This document shows positions 36,203 through 45,038 of a stretch of DNA of 64,000 nt, one piece after another. The DNA is from Armatimonadota bacterium (GTDB taxonomy: Bacteria; Armatimonadota; HRBIN16), in assembly GCA_026003195.1 (NCBI GenBank), contig BPGU01000003.1:721086-785085 (forward strand), written 5' to 3'. Every line of letters starts with the position of its first letter. The stretch's first letter is position 1. Both the position numbers and the translations under genes were made by a program. The notes beneath the pieces are model-generated. The model was not told the DNA's origin, searched no databases, and saw nothing but the letters and a program-made list of their open reading frames with translations.

Positions 36203-37111
36203 CTACGCCACCGATACCACTTCGCCCGTCTGCCTTTCTTGTTCCATCACCGCCTGCAGAGCGCGCAGGGCAACCTCTATCTGCGCCTCTTCTGGTTCGC
36301 GGGTGGTGAGATGCTGGCTCCACAATCCGGGCGCCAGCAACCAGCGAGTGAAGCGTGAATCTTTGTGTCTGCCTGCGAACTTAATGGCTTCGTAGGCAAT
36401 GCCCGCCACCAGAGGCAGCAACGCAATATGCAAGGGGATGCGTATCCATATCGGCGGACGACCGGTGAGCGAAAACACGAAGATAGCCAGTATCAGCACC
36501 ACCATCACAAAGCTGGTTCCGCAGCGAGGATGGATGCGCGATTGCGCCTTTGCATTCTCCATCGTGAGCGGTAGCCCCGCTTCGAAGGTGTTAATCGCTT
36601 TGTGCTCCGCGCCGTGATATTGAAACACACGCCGAATCTCTTTCAGGCTCCCTATCGCCGTCACGTAGCCGATGAACAGGGCGATGCGGATGACGCCGTC
36701 CAACATATTGAGCAATACGGGATTCTTCCAGGGCAACAGCTGGGTCAACGCGGTGGGCAACGCCACAAACAGCCCTAACCCCACCAGCAGCCCCACGATC
36801 ATCGTGGAGCCGATTGCGAGGTCGTTGATGCGCTTTTGCTGTACGGTCTGCGTCTGTTCCTCCAGTTGCACATCGGCAGAGAAACGTAAGGCGCGGATGC
36901 CCAGCGCCATCGCGTCCAATAGTGCCAGTGTCCCCCGCAGGAAGGGGCGATGGAGCCACTTCAGGCGCGACAGCCACGAGTTGGCAAGGTCTTCCAGCTT
37001 CAGCACAATCTCGCCGTTTGGATGCCGACACGCCACCGCAAAGTATCGCGGACTGCGCATCATCACTCCCTCGATGACCGCCTGCCCGCCGTATTGCAGA
37101 TTCTCCTTCAT
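36203..37111 (-). CDS. DUF1385 (YqhQ-like) membrane protein
   Basis: A 302-residue membrane protein with the family opening YGGQAVIEGVMMRSPRYFAV and the conserved EIRRVFQYHGAEHKAINTFE and HPRCGTSFVMVVL, which include His, Glu and Cys that could bind metal. At least four hydrophobic segments. The molecular role of the family is not firmly known. It lies about 30 bases after rpmE on the same strand, a gene order seen in many bacteria. Confidence 0.9.
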   Translation of the reverse strand: MKENLQYGGQAVIEGVMMRSPRYFAVACRHPNGEIVLKLEDLANSWLSRLKWLHRPFLRGTLALLDAMALGIRALRFSADVQLEEQTQTVQQKRINDLAIGSTMIVGLLVGLGLFVALPTALTQLLPWKNPVLLNMLDGVIRIALFIGYVTAIGSLKEIRRVFQYHGAEHKAINTFEAGLPLTMENAKAQSRIHPRCGTSFVMVVLILAIFVFSLTGRPPIWIRIPLHIALLPLVAGIAYEAIKFAGRHKDSRFTRWLLAPGLWSQHLTTREPEEAQIEVALRALQAVMEQERQTGEVVSVA

Positions 37112-37141
37112 CGCGCCCTCCCTGTGGGCAGGGTGAATGCA

Positions 37142-37345
37142 CTACCCTTGCAGACCGTACTTGCGCAGGAACCGCTCTACGCGCCCGCCGGTGTCCACAA
37201 TCTTCTGCTTGCCCGTGAAGAACGGGTGACATTTCGAACAGATTTCCACATGAATCTCCTCTTTGAGCGAGCGCGTGGTGAAGGTGTTCCCGCACGCGCA
37301 GGTCACCGTCGCAATCTTGTATTCTGGATGGATGCCTTGCTTCAT
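37142..37345 (-). CDS. rpmE: 50S ribosomal protein L31
   Basis: A 67-residue bL31 of the zinc-binding type: Cys pairs in TCACGNTF and [13 protein letters not shown]. It begins [16 protein letters not shown] and ends [12 protein letters not shown]. First gene of the rpmE-DUF1385 pair. Confidence 0.97.
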   Translation of the reverse strand: MKQGIHPEYKIATVTCACGNTFTTRSLKEEIHVEICSKCHPFFTGKQKIVDTGGRVERFLRKYGLQG

Positions 37346-37435
37346 CCGAAATCTCCCTCCCTGATTATCGGCACTCTGCCCATTGCGAGATTATACCACA
37401 GGTGCACAAGGAACTCAAAAGTTCAGGACGCCCAC

Positions 37436-37464
37436 TTGCTCACCTGGCGACCACCTGCTACAAT
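37436..37464 (+). promoter_or_regulatory. promoter of the restriction-modification pair
   Basis: TTGCTC (37436-37441), a 17-base spacer and TACAAT (37459-37464). Transcription would start near 37471, leaving a leader of about ten bases or none, without a ribosome site. Confidence 0.6.
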
Positions 37465-37480
37465 AACAATGGGTGGTTTT

Positions 37481-38659
37481 ATGCCAGAGCGACGAGAACA
37501 ACTTCTTGTGGAAGGCAAAATACGCAGCCTGCACTTCTCCGGACAGTCTGCTAGATTGCCCATTTACGACTTCGAGACATTTAATATCAATACCGCCCGA
37601 TCGGCTGGTCTGGTGCGCTTTGGTGCAGAGGTATGTATCGCCTACTCCAAATGGAGCAGTCCTAAGCGTACCAGAACTTACCCCTTTGCACGAATATACG
37701 ATACCTACAGTCATGGGGGCAAAATAGTAACGGTTATTCCTGTGGTGAAGGATGAGGGAGCGGGAAAAAGCCGGAACGACACCAATTTAGACCGTATCAA
37801 TTACATTACTTATTCTTGGATGAATCTGACCAATATTTACATTATCCTGGCATGGTATAACGATGCAAGCAAGGACGAGAAAAGCGAAAATCGCATTACC
37901 CATCAACGCATGGACAACGATTACATCCGCACCCAAATGGAACGTATCATCGAATACAAGCTCGATGCCCACCACTGGAATCAGGAGCACTTTCAAAGGG
38001 ACTTCATACCTGTCTACCAGCAAGCCATGGAGGCGTATAAGCAGATAGCCCAGAAGCTAAAGGTCGCAATGCATTCAGAAGAATCCCACCGTGCTTTCCT
38101 CGCTTCGGTAAGGAGTGCTGAGACACCAGACCTGCTCGACATCAACCGCTTCCGCGATTTGACGCTCCGTCGTTCGCACCTCTCGGCGCAGCACGAAACC
38201 GTCACTCAACATGAGAAGGAGGACCTGTCGGGAAGGGGTAAAAAAGCTCTCTTTCATCTGCAGAACTATCTTGGAGGGGTTTATTATCTCACCGCAGATG
38301 AGGTTTACCTGGTGAACAGTGATACGCTGTTCATACGTGAGTGTAAGACTACCTCTCAATCTTTCCTGCCTGCAATCAGCGACATCAAAGACGGTTTATT
38401 CAAACTGCTTCTTTTCTCACATCTGGAAAACGTCAGGGTAGGTGGACGCCCTGTATCTACCTCCGTAGAGCTGCGATGGACAAGTAATCGGCTACAGGAA
38501 ATTCTGCGGCTTCCCGCTGAGGCAAGCGCCATCAAAGAATACGCTGGAAGGTGGAACGTACCACCAGGAACACGTTCTATTCTGCACTGGCTGAACGAAG
38601 AATCAAGGCGCATTAACGTGCCCGTCGTTATCGAGGGAGCAGGGACACAAAATGGCTAA
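37481..38659 (+). CDS. putative type II restriction endonuclease
   Basis: A 392-residue protein of no named family, placed directly before and overlapping a D12-class adenine methyltransferase by eight bases, the usual layout of a type II restriction-modification pair. Residues 273-289 (DEVYLVNSDTLFIRECK) fit a PD-(D/E)xK core with Glu287 and Lys289, and SDIKDGLFKLLLFSHLENV right after it is a pattern seen in type II nucleases. Its base composition is visibly richer in A+T than the neighbours, consistent with transfer. The start is ATG 37481 or 37469; both are at or near the predicted transcript start. The recognition site is unknown. Confidence 0.68.
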   Translation: MPERREQLLVEGKIRSLHFSGQSARLPIYDFETFNINTARSAGLVRFGAEVCIAYSKWSSPKRTRTYPFARIYDTYSHGGKIVTVIPVVKDEGAGKSRNDTNLDRINYITYSWMNLTNIYIILAWYNDASKDEKSENRITHQRMDNDYIRTQMERIIEYKLDAHHWNQEHFQRDFIPVYQQAMEAYKQIAQKLKVAMHSEESHRAFLASVRSAETPDLLDINRFRDLTLRRSHLSAQHETVTQHEKEDLSGRGKKALFHLQNYLGGVYYLTADEVYLVNSDTLFIRECKTTSQSFLPAISDIKDGLFKLLLFSHLENVRVGGRPVSTSVELRWTSNRLQEILRLPAEASAIKEYAGRWNVPPGTRSILHWLNEESRRINVPVVIEGAGTQNG

Positions 38660-39533
38660 AACCGCATTTGTCACCACTCCACTGCGTTACCCGGGAGGTA
38701 AATCGCGGGCGCTACCGCAGATTCTGCCCCTCATCCCCACCGATTTTATAGAGTTTCGCGAGCCGATGGTGGGGGGAGGTTCCGTTTTTCTGAGGGTGAA
38801 ACAGCTCTATCCTGACCGCCTGTACTGGATAAATGATGTCCACTACGAGCTGTACTGCTTCTGGAAGATGGCGCAAACTCGAAACGCCGAACTGGTCAGG
38901 GCGGTAATGCGCATCCGCGAACAGGCGACAGATGGGCGCGAGCTTTTCTACAGCTTGCTGGAAAAGTACGGCACCGGAGACGAGTTTGAGCGCGCGGTGC
39001 GTTTCTTTGTGCTGAATCGGATCACTTTCTCAGGCACGGTGGACTCTGGCGGCTACTCGGAAGGCGCGTTTCATGGCAGATTTACCCTGTCTGCCATCCG
39101 AAACCTGGCGCGTGTGGCACTGGTGCTACGCGATGTGCAAATCACCTGCCTGGACTATGCCGAGGTGGTGATGGCTCCAGGTGAGGGGGTGTTTCTTTTC
39201 CTGGATCCCCCTTATTATTCCGTCGCTGACTCCCGTCTCTACGGTCGGCGCGGTGAGTTACATCTGAGCTTTGACCACGAGCGCTTTGCGCAAACGATGC
39301 GCCGCTGCCCACATCGGTGGCTCATCACTTACGACGACTGCCCGCAAGTGCGCGAGCTGTTCCAAGGCGCTTACATGCTGGAATGGACGCTGCAGTACGG
39401 GATGAACAACTATAAGCAGGGGCGTGCTCTGCCGGGCAAAGAGCTGTTCATCGCTAACTACGATATCAGCCGCGTTGCGCCCCGTCAGCTGGAGATGCTG
39501 CTGGAACGTGGCGCCAGCTACACCACTCCCTGA
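38652..39533 (+). CDS. D12-class DNA adenine-N6 methyltransferase
   Basis: Protects sites from the partner nuclease by methylating adenine. It begins with the class hallmark LRYPGGKSRALPQIL, then SAM motif I EFREPMVGGGSVFLRV and catalytic DPPY at residues 185-188 (FLFLDPPYYSV). Length 293 residues, as in Dam/DpnM-like enzymes. It ends two bases before the convergent prepilin-like gene. Target specificity is not readable from sequence, so GATC methylation should not be assumed. Confidence 0.93.
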   Translation: MAKTAFVTTPLRYPGGKSRALPQILPLIPTDFIEFREPMVGGGSVFLRVKQLYPDRLYWINDVHYELYCFWKMAQTRNAELVRAVMRIREQATDGRELFYSLLEKYGTGDEFERAVRFFVLNRITFSGTVDSGGYSEGAFHGRFTLSAIRNLARVALVLRDVQITCLDYAEVVMAPGEGVFLFLDPPYYSVADSRLYGRRGELHLSFDHERFAQTMRRCPHRWLITYDDCPQVRELFQGAYMLEWTLQYGMNNYKQGRALPGKELFIANYDISRVAPRQLEMLLERGASYTTP

Positions 39534-39535
39534 AC

Positions 39536-40267
39536 TCATTGCGGACAGTTCGGGTGCCAGAAGTCGCTGCCGGGAATGGGGTAGCGACGTATCAACTCCA
39601 CGCCCGAATAAGGCTCGCCGCAGGGGTGCGATAACCACGTGCCCCGACTCAGCCACTTCGCGTGGCCGTCAAAGAACATGCTGTTACACCCTCCCGAGTG
39701 GCGTGTCATTGCCAGCACCGGCTGGTTATAGCCCGCCTTGTCATACAGGTTCTTGGGAGGCTCGAACCACGAGTCGTCAAAGGGGTCGCCCTTCTCGGTG
39801 ACAATGACGATATCCGCAGGGTTGTCTATCGCCGCGCTGGGCAAGCACTCCCCCGCGCGGTTCGCCACGTACGAGCGCGGCACAAACGGTCGGCCCTCTC
39901 GCCCATCCTCCAGCGCGTGAGGCGTTCGTCCACTGTCCGATGGGCACACCAGCAACGCGCCACCTGTGCGCGTGTAAGGCAATATCTGGTTCCACCAGCG
40001 GTTCTCGCGGGTCGCGCCCAGCGGAGCAGCGGGGTAGCACCGGCTCAGGCGACTGTTGTGCCCGAAGAAGAAGCTCAAGCCGTCAGAATCTTCCATGTAC
40101 ATGCTCAGCGCAATGCCCAGCTGGCGCATATTGGAGAGACATGAAGCCTGGCGGGCTTTCTCCCTCGCCTGGGAAAAGACAGGGAACAGGATTGCTGCGA
40201 GGATAGCGATAATGGCGATGACCACGAGAAGCTCCATCAGCGTAAAGGCCCTGCTTCGAACGTGCAT
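39536..40267 (-). CDS. prepilin-like protein with type IV pilin N-terminus
   Basis: A 243-residue pseudopilin. The class III signal is [20 protein letters not shown] with cleavage before Phe and Glu at position 5 of the mature protein, followed by [20 protein letters not shown], a sequence especially common in Armatimonadota and Planctomycetota. The C-terminal domain has FFDGHAKW, the H-x-DG region of DUF1559-like proteins. These are thought to be minor pilins or secretion pseudopilins. GGAGG precedes the ATG. No other pilus genes are in the window. Confidence 0.9.
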   Translation of the reverse strand: MHVRSRAFTLMELLVVIAIIAILAAILFPVFSQAREKARQASCLSNMRQLGIALSMYMEDSDGLSFFFGHNSRLSRCYPAAPLGATRENRWWNQILPYTRTGGALLVCPSDSGRTPHALEDGREGRPFVPRSYVANRAGECLPSAAIDNPADIVIVTEKGDPFDDSWFEPPKNLYDKAGYNQPVLAMTRHSGGCNSMFFDGHAKWLSRGTWLSHPCGEPYSGVELIRRYPIPGSDFWHPNCPQ

Positions 40268-40448
40268 CCATTACCTCCATAGCAGTGATTGCTCTTTATG
40301 CTATTAGCGGGGAGACCTGCTTCTTCCTGCATTCCTCACCAGATATATCGCAAACGCTTTCGTGCTGTCCCTTGCTCTGGCAGGGCAACTCTCCAGGCGA
40401 ATCGAAGCCTATTTTGTCCGTCATGTTCACCTATACAGGAGGAGCACC

Positions 40449-41585
40449 ATGACTCGCAACTATCAGCATCTGGGAGTATACAGCGACTGGGTAGATGCCG
40501 CGAAGAGGGCGCACAGACTGCACCCTGTAGCCCCTCCGGGCAAGAAGACGCAACAGCGCGTGCGGGAGATACTGGGCTTTCACTTCAACGATGAGCATCC
40601 GCGCGAGGTCAAAGTGGAGAGGCGCTGGACACGCGATGGGCTGGAAGGTGAAGAGGTCTCGTGGTCGGTAGGATACGGACCGCGCACGCACGCCTGGGTG
40701 CTGAAGCCCGAAGGCGCGAAGGAACCCCTGCTCGCTGTGCTCGCCCTGCACGACCATGGTGGATTCAAATATTACGGTAAAGAGAAAATCGCCGATGGAC
40801 CGGACGACACGCCTTCCGTGCTGATACCCTTCCGTGAGACCTACTACGGCGGACGCGCCTTTGCCAACGCACTGGCGAAGGAAGGTTTTGTGGTGCTGGT
40901 TCCCGACGTGTTCCTGTGGGGCAGTCGTAAGTTCCTGCTTCAGGACATTCCCGAATGGGACAGAAATGCTGGCACAGCCATCCAATCCTGGTGGAAAAAT
41001 GAGCGCACTCCCGACGAAGTCGCCCTGTTTAACAGCGTCTCGTCATTCCACGAACACACTATCGAGAAGTACTGCCACCTGCTGGGCACAACACTGGCTG
41101 GGGTTGTGAGCTACGAGGACAGGGTAGCAGCAAACTACCTTGCTTCCCGTAGCGACGTGCGTGCGGATGCGATAGGCTGTGTCGGTCTATCGGGTGGGGG
41201 ATGCCGTTCCGCCCTGCTTCAGGCGACCTGTGACCGCATTCGTGCGGCGGTCATCGTGGGCATGATGAGCACGTTTGAGCACCTCCTAGACCATAACGTG
41301 GTCACACATACGTGGATGTTTTTACCATGGGGCTGGGCACGTTACGGCGACTGGTCTGACCTTGCCGCTTGCCGTGCTCCCTCTGCACTCATGGTGCAGT
41401 ACGACCTGGACGACGGTTTGTTCACGCAGGAGGGGATGCGGGCGGCACACAGGCGCATCTCCTCTCACTACCGGCGCGCAGGCGCACCTGATAACTACGC
41501 AGGCGAGTTCTATCCGGGCGGGCACAAGTTCGATCTGCAGATGCAAGCCAGCGCGTTCGCGTGGCTGAAGAAACACCTGGGGTAA
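40449..41585 (+). CDS. alpha/beta hydrolase, dienelactone-hydrolase/acetyl-esterase-like
   Basis: A 378-residue cytoplasmic hydrolase. The nucleophile elbow is GCVGLSGGGCRSA. The acid is probably in MVQYDLDDGLFTQ and the base His in FYPGGHKFDL, the order of the alpha/beta-hydrolase triad. LAVLALHDHGGFKYYGKEKI gives the oxyanion region. GGAGG lies just before the ATG at 40449; no signal peptide. Similar Armatimonadota proteins act on sugar esters, but no substrate can be assigned. It is divergent from the prepilin-like gene. Confidence 0.75.
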   Translation: MTRNYQHLGVYSDWVDAAKRAHRLHPVAPPGKKTQQRVREILGFHFNDEHPREVKVERRWTRDGLEGEEVSWSVGYGPRTHAWVLKPEGAKEPLLAVLALHDHGGFKYYGKEKIADGPDDTPSVLIPFRETYYGGRAFANALAKEGFVVLVPDVFLWGSRKFLLQDIPEWDRNAGTAIQSWWKNERTPDEVALFNSVSSFHEHTIEKYCHLLGTTLAGVVSYEDRVAANYLASRSDVRADAIGCVGLSGGGCRSALLQATCDRIRAAVIVGMMSTFEHLLDHNVVTHTWMFLPWGWARYGDWSDLAACRAPSALMVQYDLDDGLFTQEGMRAAHRRISSHYRRAGAPDNYAGEFYPGGHKFDLQMQASAFAWLKKHLG

Positions 41586-41597
41586 ACCGGCATCAGT

Positions 41598-41664
41598 GGC
41601 TAAAGCCGTGCCCTTGCAAACCAAACCATGCTTTGGCTTTTTGTGGAGGAGAACGGCTTTAGCC
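41598..41664. repeat. 12-base perfect inverted repeat element
   Basis: GGCTAAAGCCGT (41598-41609) and ACGGCTTTAGCC (41653-41664) flank 43 bases that include a small CCAAA/TTTGG hairpin followed by CTTTTTG. It may be a small non-autonomous repeat or a terminator for the hydrolase gene. Confidence 0.55.
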
Positions 41665-41666
41665 GC

Positions 41667-41695
41667 TTGACATTCGCTGCAGACCTCTCTAAACT
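41667..41695 (+). promoter_or_regulatory. promoter of the sigma-factor gene
   Basis: TTGACA (41667-41672), exactly 17 bases, then TAAACT (41690-41695). Transcription would start near 41702, with GAGG and the GTG start at 41729 downstream. Confidence 0.7.
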
Positions 41696-41728
41696 GTAGC
41701 CAAACGTGGTGCAACGAGGTCACCAACA

Positions 41729-43930
41729 GTGTTGTCGCAGTCACCCCCAAAATGGATGGCATGGGTGCGCCGGGTTGTTGTAGAGGACGGCGGTCTGTCT
41801 TACGAGGACGCAGAAGACGGAGTGACCTGTATCCTGCTTTCCTACTATCGGCGCACCGGAGACTACCCCTGGAAACAGAGCGAGCCAGACGTCTTCCTCC
41901 TACGCACCCTGTGCCATGACTACGCCAGTGCGTACTGGCGAAAGCAGAAACGACGCGAACACCTGCTCGAAGGATGGACGCCTCCCTCCCTAGAGGGTTA
42001 TCGCCATGTGGAGGCGATAGCAATCAGCGAACTGTGTGCGCAGGAGTTTCTGGATGCGCTCTCCCCGCGCCTGCGTGCGGTCGCCCGACTCCGGCTTCAA
42101 AGCGATACCTGCGCTGAGATCGCCCAGAGTTTGGGCGTGAGCCCGGGCACGGTGCAGGCATACTTGCGCGACCTGCGCCATCTCTTTAAAAAATTCTTCG
42201 GCTACGACCCCACCAAAGGGGGTAGTCGTGACAGTAATAGTTATGAAAAGCTCGATGGAAAGGAGGGCATGAAAGATGAAAATTTGCAAACTGACATGGG
42301 GGGGGCAGTGATCCTCCATAAATGGGTGCTCCTTACCTTCACGCTCTGCTTGACCACACAAGCGCTTGGTAGTGAACCTTGTTTTGTGGTGGCTATGCGC
42401 TTTGAGGGAAACGAAAACCGAAATCAGGAGTTCTTTGATGGGCGTTCACAGTCGCAGGGTCCAACTGCGCGCCTGTGGCAGGGACAGGATGTATTCAGCA
42501 CAAGTCTGGCAGTCAATGCAACAGGTGGATTGAAAAAGAGCACAGCTCGGCTGGAAGGCACTTTGACCATTGTGCGCATCCGGTGGACAGGAGACGCTCA
42601 AACGCCACCGCCCGAAGTGACCAAGTGGGTCATTGGCTGGCGTCAATGGGCAAGCCTGTCTGCGGGCAGTGGGGTGCAATATAGCAACACGAATGTCAGC
42701 ACCGCTTCCGTATCGGGCGAGACTCCTCTAGGTACCTATGCGGATAGCGTGTCCCATAGCGGTTACGGTAGCAGTACTGGGGGGCGACCCCAGAATGACC
42801 CGTGGGTGGGCAGAGAGTTTTTCGAGGTATCTGGTTCGCAGTTTACGTGGAACCCCGCAGGCTGGTGGGAAACGGGAGAGAACCTGTTGAGTCGAACAAT
42901 CAAAATGGGCGTGAGCGCGCAGATCACGGTTCCGCACGGGTATAACACCGCGAACGCCACTTTGTATTTGCAGGCAGTGGTGACCAACAAGTTCGTGACC
43001 ATCGGACCGGATACCTACAAGAAGGGTGCTGACCCGCAGGGGAATCCGATCCCCGTGTTGAACGCTCCTGACGAGGGCGATATAGCAGTCAGCCTGACAT
43101 ACGATCTTTGGCGACGACAGTGGGAGTGGACGACGGACATCACGCACCGGTTGGATTTCAAGCCGAGTTTCGATGCATGGCACCCGAGCTCTTTTTGTCC
43201 GGGGCCTGGTGCTCCTTCTTTTTTGACAAACCCAGAGATTCTCTGGAGTGCCATCGGCGCACACAACGTGGACATAAACGACGCTTGGCCAACCAGCGCC
43301 CGCGTCATGCAGAACTACGGAGCATACATCCCTTACAACATGCCGAGCTTGTCGGACTACTCTCTAAGGGTGGGGGTAACAGATAACACGGACGGCTTTA
43401 CCGATGTTGCCGAGAAGAGGATGCGAGTGCACTTTCCAATAGAGGAGTGGCAGCGTCACTGGACAAGATTGCACCCTCTACCGGAATGTCCTGCCTACCC
43501 TGACAACTATCAGCCGGATTGGAACTTCGTCGGCATACAAACGACCGGACTGTCAACCGGAGTAGAGCGCACTTTTACTGTGAGCGAAAGCCGCACGATC
43601 TCCAATACAGGTACGATCGGGACAGAGGCCGGTTTGCAAGTGGGCACGGAGGAAGCCAAAGTAGCCTTCAAAACCTACGAGAACATAGAGACAGGCGTGA
43701 TCTACAATGTTAGTTGTTCGGCAACCCAGAAGTACACAATGTATCCGGGCTTTCGTTACTACGAGTTCTGGGCATACCAGTGGGAGGAAAAAGCGGGGGT
43801 CTGCCAGATATATGGGGCAAACGGATACCAAGGTGAATCCACGTGGTGGGCGGCAGAATACCTCCGACTACCAGGTAATTCCCTTAGCATCCGTCTCTAC
43901 GTGTACGCGGAGCCAGTGTCACCACCGTGA
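41729..43930 (+). CDS. ECF-type sigma factor, joined in frame to an exported protein
   Basis: As written, one 733-codon frame. Residues 1-165 look like an ECF sigma factor: a region-2-like helix bundle (YEDAEDGVTCILLSYYRRTG, LCHDYASAYWRKQKRRE) and a region-4 helix-turn-helix (LRLQSDTCAEIAQSLGVSPG followed by TVQAYLRDL). After residue 190 comes a hydrophobic export signal and a 540-residue mature-type protein, which makes no sense as one polypeptide. The join lies on a G8 run (42298-42305). With one more G the sigma gene would stop at 42321 and the downstream gene would open from ATG 42276. Start GTG 41729 with GAGG nine bases upstream. Confidence 0.6.
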   Translation: MLSQSPPKWMAWVRRVVVEDGGLSYEDAEDGVTCILLSYYRRTGDYPWKQSEPDVFLLRTLCHDYASAYWRKQKRREHLLEGWTPPSLEGYRHVEAIAISELCAQEFLDALSPRLRAVARLRLQSDTCAEIAQSLGVSPGTVQAYLRDLRHLFKKFFGYDPTKGGSRDSNSYEKLDGKEGMKDENLQTDMGGAVILHKWVLLTFTLCLTTQALGSEPCFVVAMRFEGNENRNQEFFDGRSQSQGPTARLWQGQDVFSTSLAVNATGGLKKSTARLEGTLTIVRIRWTGDAQTPPPEVTKWVIGWRQWASLSAGSGVQYSNTNVSTASVSGETPLGTYADSVSHSGYGSSTGGRPQNDPWVGREFFEVSGSQFTWNPAGWWETGENLLSRTIKMGVSAQITVPHGYNTANATLYLQAVVTNKFVTIGPDTYKKGADPQGNPIPVLNAPDEGDIAVSLTYDLWRRQWEWTTDITHRLDFKPSFDAWHPSSFCPGPGAPSFLTNPEILWSAIGAHNVDINDAWPTSARVMQNYGAYIPYNMPSLSDYSLRVGVTDNTDGFTDVAEKRMRVHFPIEEWQRHWTRLHPLPECPAYPDNYQPDWNFVGIQTTGLSTGVERTFTVSESRTISNTGTIGTEAGLQVGTEEAKVAFKTYENIETGVIYNVSCSATQKYTMYPGFRYYEFWAYQWEEKAGVCQIYGANGYQGESTWWAAEYLRLPGNSLSIRLYVYAEPVSPP
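42276..43930 (+). CDS. exported protein downstream of the sigma factor, proposed separate gene
   Basis: AGGAGG (42261-42266) lies nine bases before ATG 42276, the best ribosome site in the area. From there translation gives MKICKLTWGG and stops after 11 codons. Adding one G to the G8 run joins it to AVILHKWVLLTFTLCLTTQ, a good signal peptide, and the mature protein. That protein has no recognised domain. It is rich in Trp, Thr and Ser, and near its end a run of alternating polar strands (FTVSESRTISNTGTIGTEAG, then VAFKTYENIETG) recalls the membrane hairpin of aerolysin-like pore formers, a weak resemblance only. Bases here are more A+T-rich than in neighbouring core genes. Confidence 0.5.
42298..42305 (+). 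other. G8 homopolymer tract at a frame junction
   Basis: Eight consecutive G bases within the signal-peptide region. Adding one G separates the sigma-factor frame from the exported-protein frame and restores a normal start with a good ribosome site. Confidence 0.7.
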
Positions 43931-44005
43931 GGGCACTGCGTACATAAGGTGGAGGGATTGCCGCTTCTCCTATGTGGCAACAACGCAACAGAGAGGAGAT
44001 ATACT

Positions 44006-44872
44006 ATGAGAAAAAAGATGCTCTTGCTGCTTGTGCTTACATGGCGTATTTCGTACAGTGTAGAGGCACAACCAGCACCGGGATGGGTGGTACCTCACCA
44101 TCTTAAGCTTTCGCAAATTGCGCCTGCCGAACTGCAGCAAGCTTGCCTGTGGCTCGAGCAGCGCAAGATGAAGGAGGCACGGAGTGCCTTTGAAGAGTTG
44201 CTAAAGGAAGACAACCGCGGTTATGTGGCAGCCTATGGTTGGCTGCAAACAACAACTGCTGAGGAGCGGAAGAGCCTATCCCGTTCCTACGAGGAGGTTT
44301 TGAAGCAGTCCCCTACTGCAATGGATTACTTCAAGGCATCCATCCTATACCTTTATTTAGCCTATGATACTAACGACTTCACAAAGCGTGATGCACTTTT
44401 CCGTCGCTGTGGAGAGTACGCCCGCAAAGCATACCAGTTGGATCCCAATCCGTACATGGTGATTCTGCTTGATGACTGCCCAATACAGGGGATCTCCAAG
44501 ATGTTCGAAGAGCAGATGGGCTCTATCCTTGGGAAAGAGCCTATGCGCTTCTACCTCCAGGCGAAACAACGTCGCTGGCAGTTCGACAAGCTGCCTCCGG
44601 TCAAGCACCTGGATCTGCATCGTTTGCAACTGCTCCGGGCTATAGTAGGCTTGGCTTACCCCAAGGTTCTCACCGCTGAAGGAGGATGGATAGTCGAGAA
44701 TAAGCCGGATTCCACAGATCCGCAGCGCATTCAGGTTCTGGGGCATTATACCCCCCACGGAACGAGAATAAGGGAGTACTTTCGAAAGTGGTTAACTGCT
44801 ATTGATCAAGCTCTGATGCAGGCGCAGAAGCCAAAATCGGAACTGAAGCGAGGAGAGATACAGCCATTGTAA
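44006..44872 (+). CDS. exported helical-repeat (TPR-like) protein A
   Basis: An exported 288-residue protein from ATG 44006 (AGAGGAG upstream). The signal peptide is MRKKMLLLLVLTWRISYSVE. The mature part is helix after helix with TPR-like character (ACLWLEQRKMKEARSAFEEL, YARKAYQLDPNPYMVILL), no enzyme motif, and charged ends. Its layout and several positions match the next gene (YLQAKQRRWQFDKLP versus YLQSKGRKWKGVPSLP), so the two are paralogues. It lies 75 bases after the exported protein gene. Role unknown; partner binding in the periplasm is likely for such repeats. Confidence 0.65.
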   Translation: MRKKMLLLLVLTWRISYSVEAQPAPGWVVPHHLKLSQIAPAELQQACLWLEQRKMKEARSAFEELLKEDNRGYVAAYGWLQTTTAEERKSLSRSYEEVLKQSPTAMDYFKASILYLYLAYDTNDFTKRDALFRRCGEYARKAYQLDPNPYMVILLDDCPIQGISKMFEEQMGSILGKEPMRFYLQAKQRRWQFDKLPPVKHLDLHRLQLLRAIVGLAYPKVLTAEGGWIVENKPDSTDPQRIQVLGHYTPHGTRIREYFRKWLTAIDQALMQAQKPKSELKRGEIQPL

Positions 44873-45038
44873 CCAAAACCGAAATCCGTTGTTTCCCGTT
44901 TGCGCCCTCGCTCGCGCCTTTGGTAACATATAGGCACATGGCACCTGCACGTGGCACCTTTTAGAATGGGCAGCCGACCCAAGTGGTACAGTGCCTATTG
45001 TGTGGGCTTACTACGTCGTACCACACTAGGAGGTAGAA

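Noticed and set aside
36950..37480. Upstream extension of the restriction gene frame
   Set aside because: It runs antisense through DUF1385 and rpmE and past a good promoter; the true start is at 37469 or 37481.
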